Source: Pinus tabuliformis (lineage: Eukaryota; Streptophyta; Pinopsida; Pinales; Pinaceae). From it: DNA of 64,000 nucleotides. Below are positions 1 to 12,354 of the stretch, one piece after another. The stretch's first letter is position 1, and the number at the start of each line of letters is the position of its first letter. The stretch spans positions 312,221,840 through 312,285,839 of the forward strand of contig CM062820.1 of assembly GCA_031772625.1 (NCBI GenBank). Direction: 5' to 3'. The position numbers were made by a program, and so were the translations under genes. Below the pieces are notes generated by a model. It ran no database searches, had not been told where the DNA came from, and saw only the letters and a program-made list of their open reading frames with translations.

Positions 1-265
1 CATATCCAAAAAAATTTGCAAGCCATTTATTTTGGTGTGTCAATGATAAATGTTGCTCTAGAAAATATTTTAGGCTATGCGAGTACGTGCGGATTTGGAA
101 ATTCCAACCCCATAAGTATGGTCGCTAGGTGTCTACTACATGTAAGATGGCCATAATTTATTTCTCATATGTAGATTTAATAAGATGTTTTTCATTGAGT
201 TGTTGATTGGTGAAAGCCAATGGTCTACCTTCCTGCATTAATATGGCTCCAATACCCATACCTAA
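1..265 (-). pseudogene. Ty3/gypsy RNase H-region remnant (chromovirus A')
   Basis: This stretch has no intact ORF. Its DNA closely parallels 40290-40550, the RNase H part of chromovirus A's pol, sharing phrases such as the one read as 'gagttgttgattggtgaaag'. It is therefore a decayed piece of the RNase H domain, which would degrade the RNA strand of the RNA-DNA hybrid during reverse transcription. It runs off the left edge. Homology stops near 265 and gag-like sequence begins about 100 bases on, so most of RT and the protease have been deleted. The strand follows from the intact copy. Confidence 0.6.
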
Positions 266-364
266 AGCACGACATTCCTTCTTTCAGCCATTTCCTTCCC
301 TTTTTCCTTCTTTTAGCCATTTCTATCAGTGACACCTTTTGAACCTTAAGTGTTTGGGTTGGGT

Positions 365-1058
365 TCGAAGCCTAGGTAGGATGTACCTTAGCGAAAAAAA
401 TTGGATGATTGGACTGGGCATTCAAGGTGACTTCCACATCTAAGGCCTTGCCTCATGCATCCAACTAAGTAGTTGGGTGATGCATTCAGACATGGGCTTG
501 GATGGCTTCCTTTAGGCCACCAATGAAACATTCCAAGTCCAAGTCCAAGTTAGTGAGATGAACCAAAAAATGAGATTCCTGATCAAACCGGTGACATATG
601 GCTTTTGAGAACATATTCCATGTTTCCCTCCCTGGATAGAATTTCTAATGCCACTACCACCATTTCCATATCTTGTGGTCCAAGTAAATGGATCCCACAT
701 GTAGTTTAGTTCCTTCATCGCAGATATCATTAAGGAAGAAATATTGGTCCATTTTTGCTACCTGAACTGCAGGGTTAGAGCTATCAAATTCGTACATGTC
801 CAGCTTGGGTGTTTGGTGGCTTGAACAGTGGTGATCTACATGGAAGTGAATGTGATGGTTGGATTCTCCTTCTATGTGTGCATCAACACTAGGCTTCCCT
901 CTCATGAGTTCATGAGATGTATTAATAACATTCATTAGTTTTGAGAGTTGGGCCAAAAATTTCTCTTGGAATTCATTGAATCTTTTCTCAAGGTTGTCAA
1001 CCTTATTGACTGCCCTTTCTATAGCCATAACTTGAGATCTGGTACCGAGCATACACAA
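365..1058 (-). pseudogene. Ty3/gypsy gag remnant (chromovirus A')
   Basis: Minus-strand reading from 1058 gives a 134-residue gag N-terminus. It begins with a basic/acidic coiled-coil-like stretch (about residues 10-45, 'VDNLEKRFNEFQEKF') and continues into the typical Ty3 gag entry 'KLDMYEFDSSNPAVQVAKMDQYF'-like motif (about residues 84-107), ending 'IWKWW'. After a frame break the reading resumes further left with 'ECFIGGLKEAIQAHV' near 480-560, resembling the middle of the capsid domain. Gag would form the virus-like particle. The gene is broken by frameshifts and lacks a zinc knuckle. It lies between the primer site and the pol scrap, as expected for a minus-strand element. Confidence 0.65.
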
Positions 1059-2149
1059 GCCCTAGTCAAATTTTTTATCTTACTTAAGAGTAGTATGCTT
1101 GGAAAGGGGGTAAGCTCAGGAGTCTAGTGTTATGGGTCACTTGAAGCCGCGTCGGGAAAAAATTGAGACCACCGGGAAATTGGGGGCTTACAAGTGAATG
1201 GTAACACTACGACCAAATTGTCATCTTGAATCTTATGTGATAAGTCTCTTGCAAGCGTCGTGGGATTGCATAATTTATTTATTTATTTTTGTTTTTTTAC
1301 TCTAAATGAAGTTTTACTCCTAGTTAATCAATACTGAAGTGGTCGACATCCAAAAAGCCTGATATTTCCAAATATCCTATGAAAATTGGGCCTGGACTAT
1401 AGTAACAGAAATCCCATGGTCTTGGTACTATAGAATTTGTTGCAAAAATCTGATATGAACTATGGCGGATGAAATCCTCACTGTGCAAAGCGTTTAATTT
1501 TCACTCTAAAAACCCCAACTGCTGAATCTAATCGGTAGACGACAAAACCCCAACTGCTAGATCTGATCTGGACATTAACAGTCAAACCCCAATAGATGGA
1601 TATAATCTGGACAAAAGGCTAGGGGGTGGTCTATAGATAGATGAGGGAATTATGTTCTCAAAGGAGTGTCAGGTGCTAGAGAACACAATAAATGCAGGGG
1701 TCTAAAAATAGTACTCGGTCCAATCTTTCAAGGCATTAACTAATGAGGATCGACTGTACCCTTAGATGTACTACCCGAATACCATATTGTACATGCCAAT
1801 AATCTCCCTGAGTGTTGTTCTCAGTGTAATGTAGCAGCAATACGGGCGATGAATAATCTACAATTAGTTTTTAAGTTACCCTAGGGGGATTCTGATATAC
1901 CCAAGGGTACATGGCAGTGCAGTCTGTGTGCATTTATGTCTAATGTGCTACTACTCATAGGGGTAACCATAGGGGTTACAAGGGAGTCCAACAAGTGTGA
2001 CCACTTCTTGTAGTTCCTATGTGCATGCCTCCCCAAATTTGTACATTTATGCACTCAACAACAAATCACGTGGTTTATAGACACTAGAACATGTCTCTAG
2101 CCTAAAATAAAATCTGCAAAAATTGGAGGTACAACTGGCCCTAGAAAGT
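1059..2149 (-). other. Untranslated leader of chromovirus A'
   Basis: Between gag and the primer site lie about 1.1 kb with no ORF of note. There is a short internal repetition at 1505-1625, where 'accccaa...' phrases recur with small changes ('ccccaactgctgaatctaat', 'ccccaactgctagatctgat', 'ccccaatagatggatataat'). By position it is the 5' leader. I see no gene in it. Confidence 0.4.
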
Positions 2150-2161
2150 GCTCTGATACCA
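2150..2161 (-). other. Primer-binding site, initiator Met-tRNA type
   Basis: The reverse complement reads TGGTATCAGAGC, the standard plant PBS complementary to the 3' end of initiator methionine tRNA. It sits 7 bases inside the LTR that starts at 2169. This fixes the element's orientation as minus and identifies 2169-2629 as its 5' LTR. Confidence 0.85.
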
Positions 2162-2168
2162 CTTTTTA

Positions 2169-2629
2169 TGCTCTTGACCTATGAGAAATCTAGAATAGCA
2201 AAAATATGAAGAAATATAGCCTAAAACACATCATTATCACATGAAATGAGACAAACTGCAAGATATTTTATTATTTAGAAGAAAAATACAATGTTTACTT
2301 GCCTCTTCGAGGGGGAAATCTCCAGTAGAGTTGAGATCTATTACAGTAAGACTCGATGATCCTTCCCCTACTAGATAAGACTATTTATAGCTTAATAAGA
2401 CCCAAAAACCTAACTACTACTGCTCCCTTGCATGACACAGGTTAACCAATTTATTTATTAATGATGGCCCATTTACAACTAATTGTGGTCCCTTTTCTAT
2501 AATGTGGATCAACCACTTAAAATTATTATTAATGCTTATGGGCTTTATTTAATCTCTAAATAACTATTAATCTAACTAGTCCCCTTGGGCTTATTACATA
2601 AATAAAAGGGCTAGGGTTGGATCCTAATA
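2169..2629 (-). repeat. 5' LTR of chromovirus A' (about 461 bp)
   Basis: It is homologous along its full length to 15934-16394 and to the split copy 46089-46341 + 60676-60863. All begin TGCTCTTGAC on the plus strand. The outer end, which should read ..AACA, has decayed to 'ctaata'. A TATA-like 'ctatttatagc' occurs near 2388. The partner 3' LTR would lie left of the window. Confidence 0.75.
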
Positions 2630-3849
2630 GAGATGGCCATGGATGTTGGTAATATAGGTGGTACTACTAAACAAGGTGATCCATATACATTAAGCAACTA
2701 AAAACCAACATAGGAATTTATTGTTTACAAAGGAATGGAATCCCTATGGCTAACTTATGATATTAAAATGAGGATATGTAGAGTTTCAGTGGGAAACCTA
2801 TCATGGTTATGAAGAATGATACCTTACAAGTTGATTTATTGTCATGGGGTGACGCTCCATGTTGAGTGAAGAAATGACTAGAAAGTTGGAGAACAAGGCA
2901 CTATGTGAAATTTTCATTGATATATAAATGATAAAATGTGGATACATAAAACCAATAGAAAAACAAGGAACACATGATGAATACCCAAAGTGTAGAAAAG
3001 GCCCAAAAAACCAAATTTTCGAAAACTGAAGTGGAGTTTCCATGATGAAGTATGTTGTTACTTGACCCCAATGACACAAATGGTTTTGAAAACAGAGCTC
3101 GTGGGCTCCTCTAGTGGTGTCTAGAAGATGGAAAGAAGGGCGTATATAAGGGAAATGGTGTCCATAGTCCAATAAAATCCTTTGTTTCCACTACGTATAC
3201 ATTGCTTGTAGGTGATGCAATCAAAGTAAAAATGTTTTCTAGGAGGAAGAAAAAATAATGGTGCATGGAATCCCATGGGAACTCAAGTGTTGTCATGGCC
3301 TGGAGGATGTCTTAATTTGAGTGAAATGTGATAAAAAATGGTGATAGAGGTGCCGCCCAGACATGAGGTAGTGGTTGGCACTTGGATGTACTAGTGGACA
3401 TGTGAGGATATGATATCGTACTAGATATTGTAGGACCAAGACATGTGGAAAGTGCATAGATAGGATGTTTCTATGTTTTGATTGATGGTGCTACCTTCAT
3501 GATGTGTGAAGAAATATTGACATCATGGAAAAATGAGCAGGAAAATTTAATCATGGTTCCTATAGATGAAGAAATATGTTAGATATGTTCATGTGTGTCA
3601 TCGATACTAAGGTGTGGAAGTATCTACTATCTAATCAAGGATGAGTAAGGGGAGGATTAAAATGATTCCATTAATGCCATGGGAACCATGCTAGAGGAAT
3701 CATCATGGCTTATTAAAGGTAAAAATGGGAAACATCAAGGAGAGCGCTTATGGGGTGTGAGGTAATTTATGGGGTATCATTGTTATTTTGAAAAGGTGAA
3801 AATCTTGGATAAATAGAATTATATTTTGATGAAGCAATTGGGGAATTAC
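2630..3849. other. No recognisable gene
   Basis: AT-rich sequence outside the A' LTR. Six-frame reading gives only short ORFs without a recognisable motif (for example minus 2807-3172). I see nothing that I can assign. Confidence 0.3.
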
Positions 3850-4941
3850 ATCAATATGCTATAATGAGTAGGCATAAGTGAGTAATATCGATGGTTTCAT
3901 CACAAATATTACATGGGTGTAATTTTCGTTGATTAACCATAGAGGTGATGTAACAGATAGTTTTAGGTGCAACATCCACATCTAGTTTGGGTGGAAGGGG
4001 AGGTACAGCCATGGTAGTATGGAACAGTGTGACCAATGCATCTTGATATTAAGGGATAGCAACAAAATGGTGCATGTAATATCCACGTTAGATGGTTAGT
4101 GTGTAAGCATTTGTTGGGACATGGCCTTTTTTCTAGGTGAATGAGAAGAGGGGATGGGTGCCTAAGGGGAAGGAAGAATGACCTAAAACTCATCAAATGC
4201 AGGAAATTGGCTGGTAGGGTGTCCCGTCACATTGTAAATCATGAATCGGTGAGGTACCCTAGGAGAAGTTGTATTAGAAAGGGTATTATTGTTTGATTTC
4301 TTCTTATCCTTTCCTGTGGTGGCCTATGTTGTCTTTAAAACGTTTAATGTGACCGAAAGATCATAGGGACTCCCTTTGGGTGGGGGGGGTTTGCTAGAAA
4401 TGACATGTCCAATGGGCATAGCTCCTGACAGCCAATTTGGTAGGGGTTCCAAATACTAGATCAGTTGTGCCAAATCCATGTTTGGAAAGATGAGGGTCAC
4501 CATAACTTGGTCTGAGAAGAAACTAGGCAGGGGATATAAGAAAGGAGTTTGAGTGATAGCTTGTGGGAAAAATGGTGTATCACTCATAATAGCATTCTTG
4601 GGTTCCATTGGTGGTGTTATCACCCAGTAATTTCCCAAGGTTAAGGAAAGAGATCACCAGGGTAACCACAAACCAACTTTTAGGCTTAGGCTCTAGCCAA
4701 CCTAAGTCCAGAGAGGGATTTCTCTAGATGATTTAGCTTTGTTTGATGGGATATTAGGCTAGTTATGAAAGTTCACGGGGGTTTTGATTTGTGTTGAATA
4801 TTGGATGGTGGAATTATTGGAGAAGATGGATAGAGCTAGGTCTTCAAGCCATTGGGCTATGGAGTCAAAAAATGGATAGCATAACTGGACCAGATCATTA
4901 AAGGGAATGTTCATAGGGCAAGCTAGCAAAGAAAAATGCAA
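3850..4941 (-). pseudogene. Decayed gag-like reading, minus strand
   Basis: Several short minus-strand ORFs follow one another (4941-4759, 4638-4456, 4196-3963, 4036-3851). They read like one broken protein with a proline-rich linker ('SSKPPPPKGSPYDLS'), a lysine/asparagine-rich part ('GKDKKKSNNN'), and at about 3913-3870 a knuckle-like 'CNICDETIDITHLC'. That order (linker, basic part, Cys/His motif) resembles the C-terminal part of a Ty3/gypsy gag. No protease or RT follows to the left. The assignment is tentative, and unrelated low-complexity sequence remains possible. Confidence 0.3.
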
Positions 4942-7437
4942 ATATTTAGGCCTAATGGGTGAAGTAATTCTAACCAGGGTGAAAGGGCACTTAAGAATCC
5001 TTAGACCGAGATCAGAATGAAGAACAGAGGATGATCATGAGAAAAGGTAAATTAAGAATCCTTTGCTATAGACCAGAGGAGAAACTACAGAAGCTAAGGA
5101 GCAGTTAAGAATTCCCTAGCTAAGATAGTTTAGGAGAAAACGTTCAGATGTAAAACAATCAAAATAGAGTGCATTTAAGCAATTTCTGAAATATCATTCC
5201 ATGCTATACATTTATATTTTAGAGATACAAATAATATTATGGAAAAAACATAAGGAAAGACAACATTGAACATGAGAGAATACTTATTTGTATTTCTCTT
5301 TACACAAGAATAATGTAAAATATCTGATCTTTATTCTTTGATCCAGCAAGCCAATCTAGTCATTCATACAATAGAACTTTAATTTGAGAGAAAAATTCTA
5401 TAGAAATGTCTTGGAATCCACCCAAAATACTTCAAATGAAGAAGTATTTATACAAATTCTAAACTGAAATATCTTGAAAAAATATCAAGATTGGTTTTAC
5501 AAATATCTCAAACTGTTTTACATTAATAGAACTTAAATGAAGGACACTCAAAACTAATGAATCTATTTGGCACTATATTTATGGATTGAGGGTGACAAAG
5601 AAGAGAAAGTCGAATTTGATAGAAACTCTTAATTGATGATGAGGCATCCAAGCCACTAACTGTATCCTTTCTTTGTGCATTTTGCCCCAACAATTCTGCA
5701 AATTAGGGTCCATTGATACCTTTGTATATCTCAATCCTAGATAGCTATGTAAAATGTGAAAGAGTTTATTGTATATAAGTATGTATTTGAGATAAACCTC
5801 TCTTAGTTTCCCAAAATTCAGCTCCCACTGTTCACAATATTCTCTGAAAAGGATGTCAAAAACAAGACTTTGCACAGTGTGCAAAATAGGCTGTAAAGAC
5901 ATGCAATTATATCACTTTTGGTAATACTTGTGTAAAACGTGAGATATGTTTTTGTATACTAGCCTTTTAGAAACATAAATGTCCTCCAGTTTCTCAAAAT
6001 TCATCTTGGATTGGCCGAACTAGTTTCTACAAAACTATGACTTGAACATGAAATTTCTGAAGAATGTACCATTTCTGCTCTGATTTCATCTTTTAACCTT
6101 AAATTTCTTTTAACTTTTTTTCACTTTTACTTTGGATAAACTTCAATGTTGTTGGTGAAAGTATTTTCATCTCTGTTTAACCCTTACTGCCTCCATGTTT
6201 ACTTTTACTGCTCTATTTTTTCATCTATCTTCACTTTGACATGAATATGTATGCTTTGTAACTATCTTCCTTGTTGTTTGTCTTCATGCTAGCTGCTTTA
6301 CTTGACTTGGTCTTCAATCTGATACTCTCTAACCCTAATACACTTTGACTATTCTTTACTATGTCCTTTTACATTCACTGTATATTTTAGGTTTTACTAT
6401 CTATTTCAATAGTAAATCATTTAATTCCATGTTTCCTTTCCTTCTCTTTTAACTATATGTTTTATTTCTCTGTTTGAATAGATTTAATAACAATCTTGGA
6501 TTAAATAGGCCTTATGACTAGTATTAAGATGGTTTATCCAAGGCTACGGTCTTTTGATCGCCTATAAAATAAAACAAACTATTAGGAAAATGTTGGGTTG
6601 ACATGGAGGGTCATTAATGGCTTTATCGAGCTTTATAGGTCTATGAAGTGAGTCCGAAGTGATTTTGGGAGGTAAACCATGCTTGAACTGGTTAGCAGAG
6701 GCTTCAGGTGGCACAGAAGGGTTACATAGGGTTTTACTGCACAAACTAGCAAAAACGAGCAAAACTGGGGTTTTCGTGTTTAAATGGGTAAAGGTTTGAT
6801 TTTTTTGAATTTTGGCGCAAAGTGAACAGTAGACGGTTTTTTCATTTAGTGAGAGGGTGGTAAGAGGTTTATTTCGCACCGCTTTTTTGGGGTTGGTGGC
6901 ATTCAGGAGGGGTCCCCCGATGCCATACATCGTCTGACACGTAGCATCGAGGGCCGAGAGGAAAACCACTTTATCGGGTGGTTATTGGATGGACATCGGG
7001 TGCAGCCAATATGATCATGGTCCATTGGATGAGGGGGAGGGATGATCAACGGTGGTTGGGAGATGGACTTGCATGGTGATTTACACATAAAGTTTTCGGG
7101 GGGCCCATGGGTCTAATCACCGGCAGTATAAGATTATCTTAGAGCTTAATCTCATCAGGGACTCTTTAACATAGGATTAAGGACTAAGGGTGGGATTTTA
7201 ATATATTTTGCAGGATGTTATCACTTAAGAAAAAATTTCTAAATTTTGAGCATCAGTTTGATTCCAAAGGATTGATGTTAGTCTTGGTCTAGTCTTTCCA
7301 TGGTTGTTTTAGAGTCTAAGATCTAGAAGAGAGCCTTTTTGGAATGGTCAAATAGGGTCAACACTTTGTTCTTTCCTATCACTAGTCCCACATCACACAT
7401 AAATTTCCATGTGTCAAACTTATGTCAAGGTTTTCAT
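4942..7437. other. Unassigned, AT-rich then GC-richer stretch
   Basis: 4942-6550 is AT-rich with no convincing ORF; the longest, 107 codons on the minus strand at 5579-5902, matches nothing I know. From about 6560 to 7110 the composition shifts to G-rich on the plus strand, with phrases such as 'ccaatatgatcatggtccat' and 'gatgatcaacggtgg' that look like LTR promoter DNA. I could not find a partner copy, so this is not called as an LTR. Confidence 0.25.
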
Positions 7438-7471
7438 GCGCTACAAAACTGTTTAGGAGTTTTCGTAGCGC
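7438..7471. repeat. Hairpin upstream of the aORF remnant
   Basis: GCGCTAC at 7438-7444 pairs with GTAGCGC at 7465-7471, and the inner AAACT pairs with AGTTT, leaving a loop of about 7 bases. The word 'gcgctacaaaactg' recurs at 9693, on the far side of the aORF remnant, again inside a hairpin. Confidence 0.6.
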
Positions 7472-7963
7472 AAAACCCAGAATTTGCAGTAGCTACGCTA
7501 TGAAATCAGGGATTCGTGCTGATTCATGTTAAATTTCACCTACCTGTCCAATCTATTAGAATCCGTTAGTGTTACATCATGAAATGTCAGTCCATACACC
7601 ATGCCTATCACATGAAACTGCTCATTCTCATCATTAGGTTTGCTAGGTGTCTTGGTATGCTCAAGTTTCAAATTTCATAAAAGGATCCAAGTGTTTTCAG
7701 GTATGATTATGTTTGAGTTCATGCATGAGAAGAAAATTGACAGGCATTTAATCAGAATTCTCTGAAGTTCAAGTGAGGCAATTTCCTTGTTCATTTCAAG
7801 CGAGGCAATGATCGAGATTAAGACAGTGCAAGCTCTTCAATCTTTGTTTTGCAGGAATCCCATGGAGGTGTCTACAGAAAGGAAGGAGCATAGGTTAGGC
7901 AGGTGTCTGAGGAATGAGCCTGAAGGCTTAGATGTTCTCCTGAAGAAAAATGAAGTTGAATGA

Positions 7964-8653
7964 GCTTTCAAACAGGTCGGCTGTTGGAGATTTTGTGAAA
8001 AACTTCAAGGAGGCCACATGCAAGTCACCAAAGAATTTGCTTTAAATTTCACAGGGTTGAATTCGAAGGTTGGGGTGCTTGAATTACCAATCTCTCCAGA
8101 GGTTATATCTGCAGTCACTGAAATTCCAAGGAGAAAGGAGAGGTGGTTTAAAAATTTCAAGTTTGATATGACTACTTGCAAGGAATTCATGAAGCCAGAG
8201 TTCATTGATTCAGACTTAAACAAGTCAATGCCTAGGAGCTTTGTCAAAGATTCATATGCCAATTTACTTACCTACATACAAAGATACTTCACCTGTGAGG
8301 GAAGGTATCATAAGGTTTATTTCTATCACTTTAAGCTTCTGCTTCATTTCACTTCAAAGATATCTCTAGATTTGCCTTTCTATTTGTTTCGTAGCCTAGG
8401 AAAAATGTGTGACAAGGTTCAATTGAAGAAGGAAGCCTGTGAGACCTCGTTGTTTCATCATGGCTTAGTCAAATTGATCATTTTGCATGAGCTCCAGAAA
8501 ATAGATAGGGAGTTGTCCATTTTCTTGTTTATGTCTGGCTTCAAGAATGAAACTGGTCTCAACCCTCAGGCTACAAGGATTTCTTCACCAGCAGTTAGTC
8601 ATTGTGAAGAAACAAGATCAAGGAGATTCGTGAAATTGAAAGCCAGGAAGTAG
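7964..8653 (+). pseudogene. Retrotransposon accessory ORF (aORF), N-terminal domain
   Basis: An open frame runs from 8018 to 8653 (211 codons). The same frame extends upstream to 7964, after an in-frame TGA at 7961. Read that way, 'VGCWRFCEKLQGGHMQVTKEF' lines up with 'AGWLNYFNRLQESNEAVALEF' at the start of element E's extra ORF. The shared core continues with a VG..(I/L).(V/L)..(E/D).I..V(T/S) block, then 'FTCEGR' near residue 90 (E: 'ITCEGR'), a 'YHFKLLLHF' helix, and 'HHGLVKLIILHEL' near residue 150 (E: 'HHGLIRLIVSHGL'). The function of this domain is unknown to me; similar ORFs occur downstream of integrase in some plant gypsy elements, where they are loosely called env-like. The homology is seen in the sequence; any role is unproven. 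No gag or pol accompanies it here. Confidence 0.6.
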
Positions 8654-9480
8654 GTAAAGGAGCCCATGAGACCACTAGTAATTCAAGACACACCCCAATA
8701 GTCACAAAAAAGGAAAGGTCAAATCAAAGAGGGAGTACAAGAGCAATCCATAGGTGAAACAGTCCAAAGAAGAGTAACCAGGAGCTAGCTAGCTAGAGAA
8801 AAAGGTAAGACAGTGGTTACTGAGGGAAGCCCAGTTTCAAAAGGAAGTTTGAATGATTTTCTTCAAGCTATTGACATTGAAGAATCTCCTTTGGTTTGAG
8901 CAGACTTAATGGAAGCAAGTAAAGGCAAAACCAAAAAAGCCAAAACCTCTAAAAAGCTCAAATTTGATGATCAGGCTTCTGAATTTGTTTTTAAGCCAAG
9001 AAGACCCGTGACAAGGCGTTCAAAAGAGATACAAGAGGCACTACCAGAAGCAAGTGAGACAGGGGAAGTAGCAAAATTTCATGAAGGACTTGTGGTTTTA
9101 TTCGAAACATCATCACATTTGCACAGAAATGGCAGAGGTAAGGCAGTTATCTCTCAACAAGAACAAGGTAGTTTTGAAGAGTTGAAAAAAGAAACTGAAC
9201 CTAGCAAACCTTGAAATTACCAAACTTAGAAAGGCCTCAAGGAAACATGCAATCAAGGAAGCTCATTTTAACAAAATGGAGACTCTGTGGGAAGATAAAA
9301 CAATTTCAATACCCGAAGTGGTTAGCTGTAATGCCTAATATTTCACCTGGACGGTCCCTGCAATAAAGGAAGCGAGATACATCAGAAAGGTCAATGCAAA
9401 ATTAAGAGCTGGAATCCGAATTATGAAGAGGCAAATTGAAGATCTAAAGATACAGCTGAACTAGCCTGAAAGACATCCTC
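8654..9480 (+). pseudogene. C-terminal part of the aORF remnant, with coiled coil
   Basis: After the stop at 8651-8653 the plus strand continues as broken ORFs: a basic, Lys/Thr/Ser-rich segment (8909-9214, 101 codons, 'KGKTKKAKTSKKLKF', 'RRPVTRRSKEIQEAL'), then heptad-like sequence around 9215-9460 ('LEITKLRKASRKHAIKEAHF', 'KVNAKLRAGIRIMKRQIEDL'). Element E has the same order in its extra ORF: globular domain, charged low-complexity linker, then a coiled coil 'EIAKLRNKQQRLLGTIARL'. This shared order supports one ancestral protein now cut by stops and frameshifts. A nuclear or nucleic-acid-binding role is only a guess from the basic residues. Confidence 0.5.
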
Positions 9481-9679
9481 AACTAAGAAAAAATACATAG
9501 CAAGTAAGGCTAAATATTAAAATTTTGATGTGGATCACCTTTTGAAGTTTAATCTGAAGAAGGGTATTAGGTTTTTCAGTTTTGAACAGCTTCATGGCAT
9601 ATGGAAGAACTATTTCAAAGGAAAGAAATCTCAAGGAAGTTAAATTTTGGCATTAAACTATGTTTTTGAAATTACACAG

Positions 9680-9705
9680 CAGTTTCGTAGTGCGCTACAA
9701 AACTG
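9680..9705. repeat. Hairpin downstream of the aORF remnant
   Basis: CAGTTTCGTAG at 9680-9690 pairs with CTACAAAACTG at 9695-9705 (one C/A mismatch) across the loop TGCG. Layout (11-bp stem, 4-base loop) is the same as the repeat unit in element E, though the stem sequence differs. Confidence 0.65.
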
Positions 9706-10167
9706 TTGTAGCTGCATGTAATGATTTGGTGGACCAATTTTGAGAGACAAAAGGGAATCTTTTTGAAGAGGGGCTTCTGAAAAGGATTACTTACAAGGTA
9801 TAAACATCTAGCAAGGGCAAAACAAGTAAAGGGAGGACATCTATGAACTCTAAGCTCCATGTTATGAAAGTGGTCATAATTTCATAGCTAGTATTGTTCA
9901 TGATGCTTCAGGCAGCATTAAAGAAGTTTTTGTCTTACCACATGTATATAGGAAAGGTCTACAACATATGGAAAACAAGCTAATCCAATGCATTTTTATG
10001 TAATTAAGAAGAACAACAGGGATAATAGACTTTGAAGATCCTTTTGGAGACCAAAAGCAGAAAAACAGGAACAGCTTCCTAATTTCTAGGAATAGTTAAA
10101 GGATGAGGCATCAAGGGACAACAAGGAGTTTCAAGCCACCACTAAAGCCAAACTAAATAAGGCCACT

Positions 10168-10547
10168 TGTTAGAGAATGAGTTTGAATTGTAATCAATGC
10201 TACTACCAACATAATGAGGAGTTACACTCCTAATTGTTTTAGGTCTCTAGAACTGCCAGTTAACACTCAATTGCATTAAATAGTTGGTTTTAAGTGTCAA
10301 TAGGTGTCAAAGTAGGAAAAATTCGAATTTCCCTCATGCTGGAGGAGGAATCTAAGTCATGTAATGAAACTCTATATATGGGATAAAATCTAATGTAACT
10401 AGGGTTGGAAATTTTCAGAGAAACTCTCATATTGTGCTTTGTGTAAGAGTCTGTTTTAAGTAATACAGTATTTGGCTTTGCTTCTCAGGAATCAGAAGGA
10501 ATTCAATGTTCAGAATGTCTTGTATTACCCTCTTCTCATTATTTACA
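10168..10547 (+). repeat. Candidate LTR (about 380 bp)
   Basis: It starts TGTTAGAG and ends TTTACA, so it has TGT..ACA ends. It contains a TATA-like 'ctctatatatggg' near 10369 and a transcribed-looking second half. One base later comes 'tggtatgaatgt', a degraded match (first six bases) to the Met-type primer site TGGTATCAGAGC. No second copy was found in the window, so it may be a solo or truncated copia-like LTR, or the 3' LTR of the aORF element. Confidence 0.35.
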
Positions 10548-12354
10548 GTGGTATGAATGTGTGATTACTTAGAAATCACTAATTGTGCTCTAACTTCCTT
10601 CATACATTTGTAAGTTGTGTTGTCCTTTATATTTCTGATGTATTTTCCATTTGTTGAATTCTAGATGCCCCGACTTCCATGTAAATCTAAGATTATTGTC
10701 ATACTGAAACATTTTTGACTCCATAAGCCCAATGAATATTTTCTAATTATGTTTCAACCATTTACACTCCTTCATTTGTTTCATATAGTTAGCCATCTTA
10801 TTCATTATCAAAATCTTTAATCTAGTGAGAGAGCCCTCTTAGGTTGAGGAGGCTAAGCCTCAGCCAAAAGTTGGTTGGAAACTGTTACTCAAGGTCTACC
10901 TGATCAGTAGCCTGTCAGGGTGAGGTTTTTTGATAACACGGGATATGGGGTAGTCATATAGTTTATAACTAAACTAAGGGGTGGGGTTATTTTGTATAAA
11001 GGAGTTGAATATATACGGGATAGTGGGTTTTCCGGGAATTTATATATTGAATAAAAAGTTAATATGAGGTGAAATGACTGGAAGGGTTATTGCACTTAAG
11101 TACATGAAATGTTATGCACTTTCCATACACTTATTACTTAGGATAAATGGAATTTGGTGGGTTTTTTGCATTAAATATGTTTATCAAGGGGTTTTCCTAG
11201 GCAAAAAGAGTTTAACCTTTAGGAAAGGGGTTTTGTGAGTGGGATGAATGAATTGCAAGCGAATTTAACACCTTTCCTTCTTAAGTCATCAAGCCAAGGG
11301 TCCGGTCCCACCAGAAGTCAGAGAAATTCTCTGAGCCTCTTTGACTTAAAGAACTATAGGTATTAATATTTTTATTATAAAATGGAAGTTAGTGAGTACC
11401 ATAGGGGTTAAAATGAATGATGGGGATGTTAACTAAATCATATTGTGAACCATTGCCTTTGCTTTTTTACCACTTATGCATATTTAAAAGAGGCACTTGG
11501 AACAATGACATAAGTTTTTTTACGTAATCACATGATATTTCTGCAACCTTTCTACTACTTACCCACTTACTCATCCTACCATTTTTTCTTCACTTTATTA
11601 GGGTGCATTTAGGTAAGAAAACCCTTATCAATATTTTATTTTATTTACAAAGTAAACTATCTAATTCTAACCTTATATCAACCAAGGGCTCAGATTAAAC
11701 TAATGAGCTCCTTTTATTCACTCTACCTAACTATGATCTTCCAAGATTAAACTGTTTGGTCATATTTTGTTCTCTAATCTAGAAACATGAAATTCAAATC
11801 ATGGAATAACCAAGATTAAAATATTTGATTACCATGGATTGTGGCATGAATAAAAAACTTCACACAATCATTATTATGCATAAAAGTAGATAGTAGTGGC
11901 ATTTTGACTTGCACACTTTCATGGTATTTTGTTTTTGGGGTTCATATTTTTCACTTTTTTGGACCTTTTCTTATTCTTTTTGTCCTTTGATTTTTCTTTT
12001 AGGACATACCCTCTTTTCATTTTTTGATTTTTTAATATGGAAAACATTTGCAACAAGCGAAGGTATGTACATATTCCAAGGCTTAACCTTAGCCATTCAA
12101 AATTATGACTCCTATTCGTATAGGAACCTAACATGTGGCAATTGATTGTCTTGAGTCAACTTTCCAGAAGAGGTGGTTACTACACATACAAGAGTTCTAA
12201 AGGAGGTGCTATGATAGGAGGTAATCTTGGGTAAGTAGCATGGAGAGAGGAAGTTTTGAAAATAGTTGGCCCAACCTCAATTAGGGTAGGGACCAATTGT
12301 TATTGGGATCCAATCAGAGAAAATTTTAAGGATGGAAAATTATCTTGAAGCCTT
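10548..12354. other. No recognisable gene
   Basis: AT-rich, with no ORF that looks coding. The 78-codon plus ORF at 11909-12145 is almost all Phe/Trp/Ser/Leu and reflects T-rich DNA. If 10168-10547 is a 5' LTR this would be its decayed internal region, but I see no gag. Confidence 0.3.

Noticed and set aside
6562..6969. 135-codon minus ORF
   Set aside because: No recognisable motif, and the GC-richer strand bias alone can keep the frame open. Left unassigned.
11909..12145. 78-codon ORF rich in Phe and Trp, possible membrane peptide
   Set aside because: It reflects T-rich DNA, has no second copy in the window, and the composition explains it.
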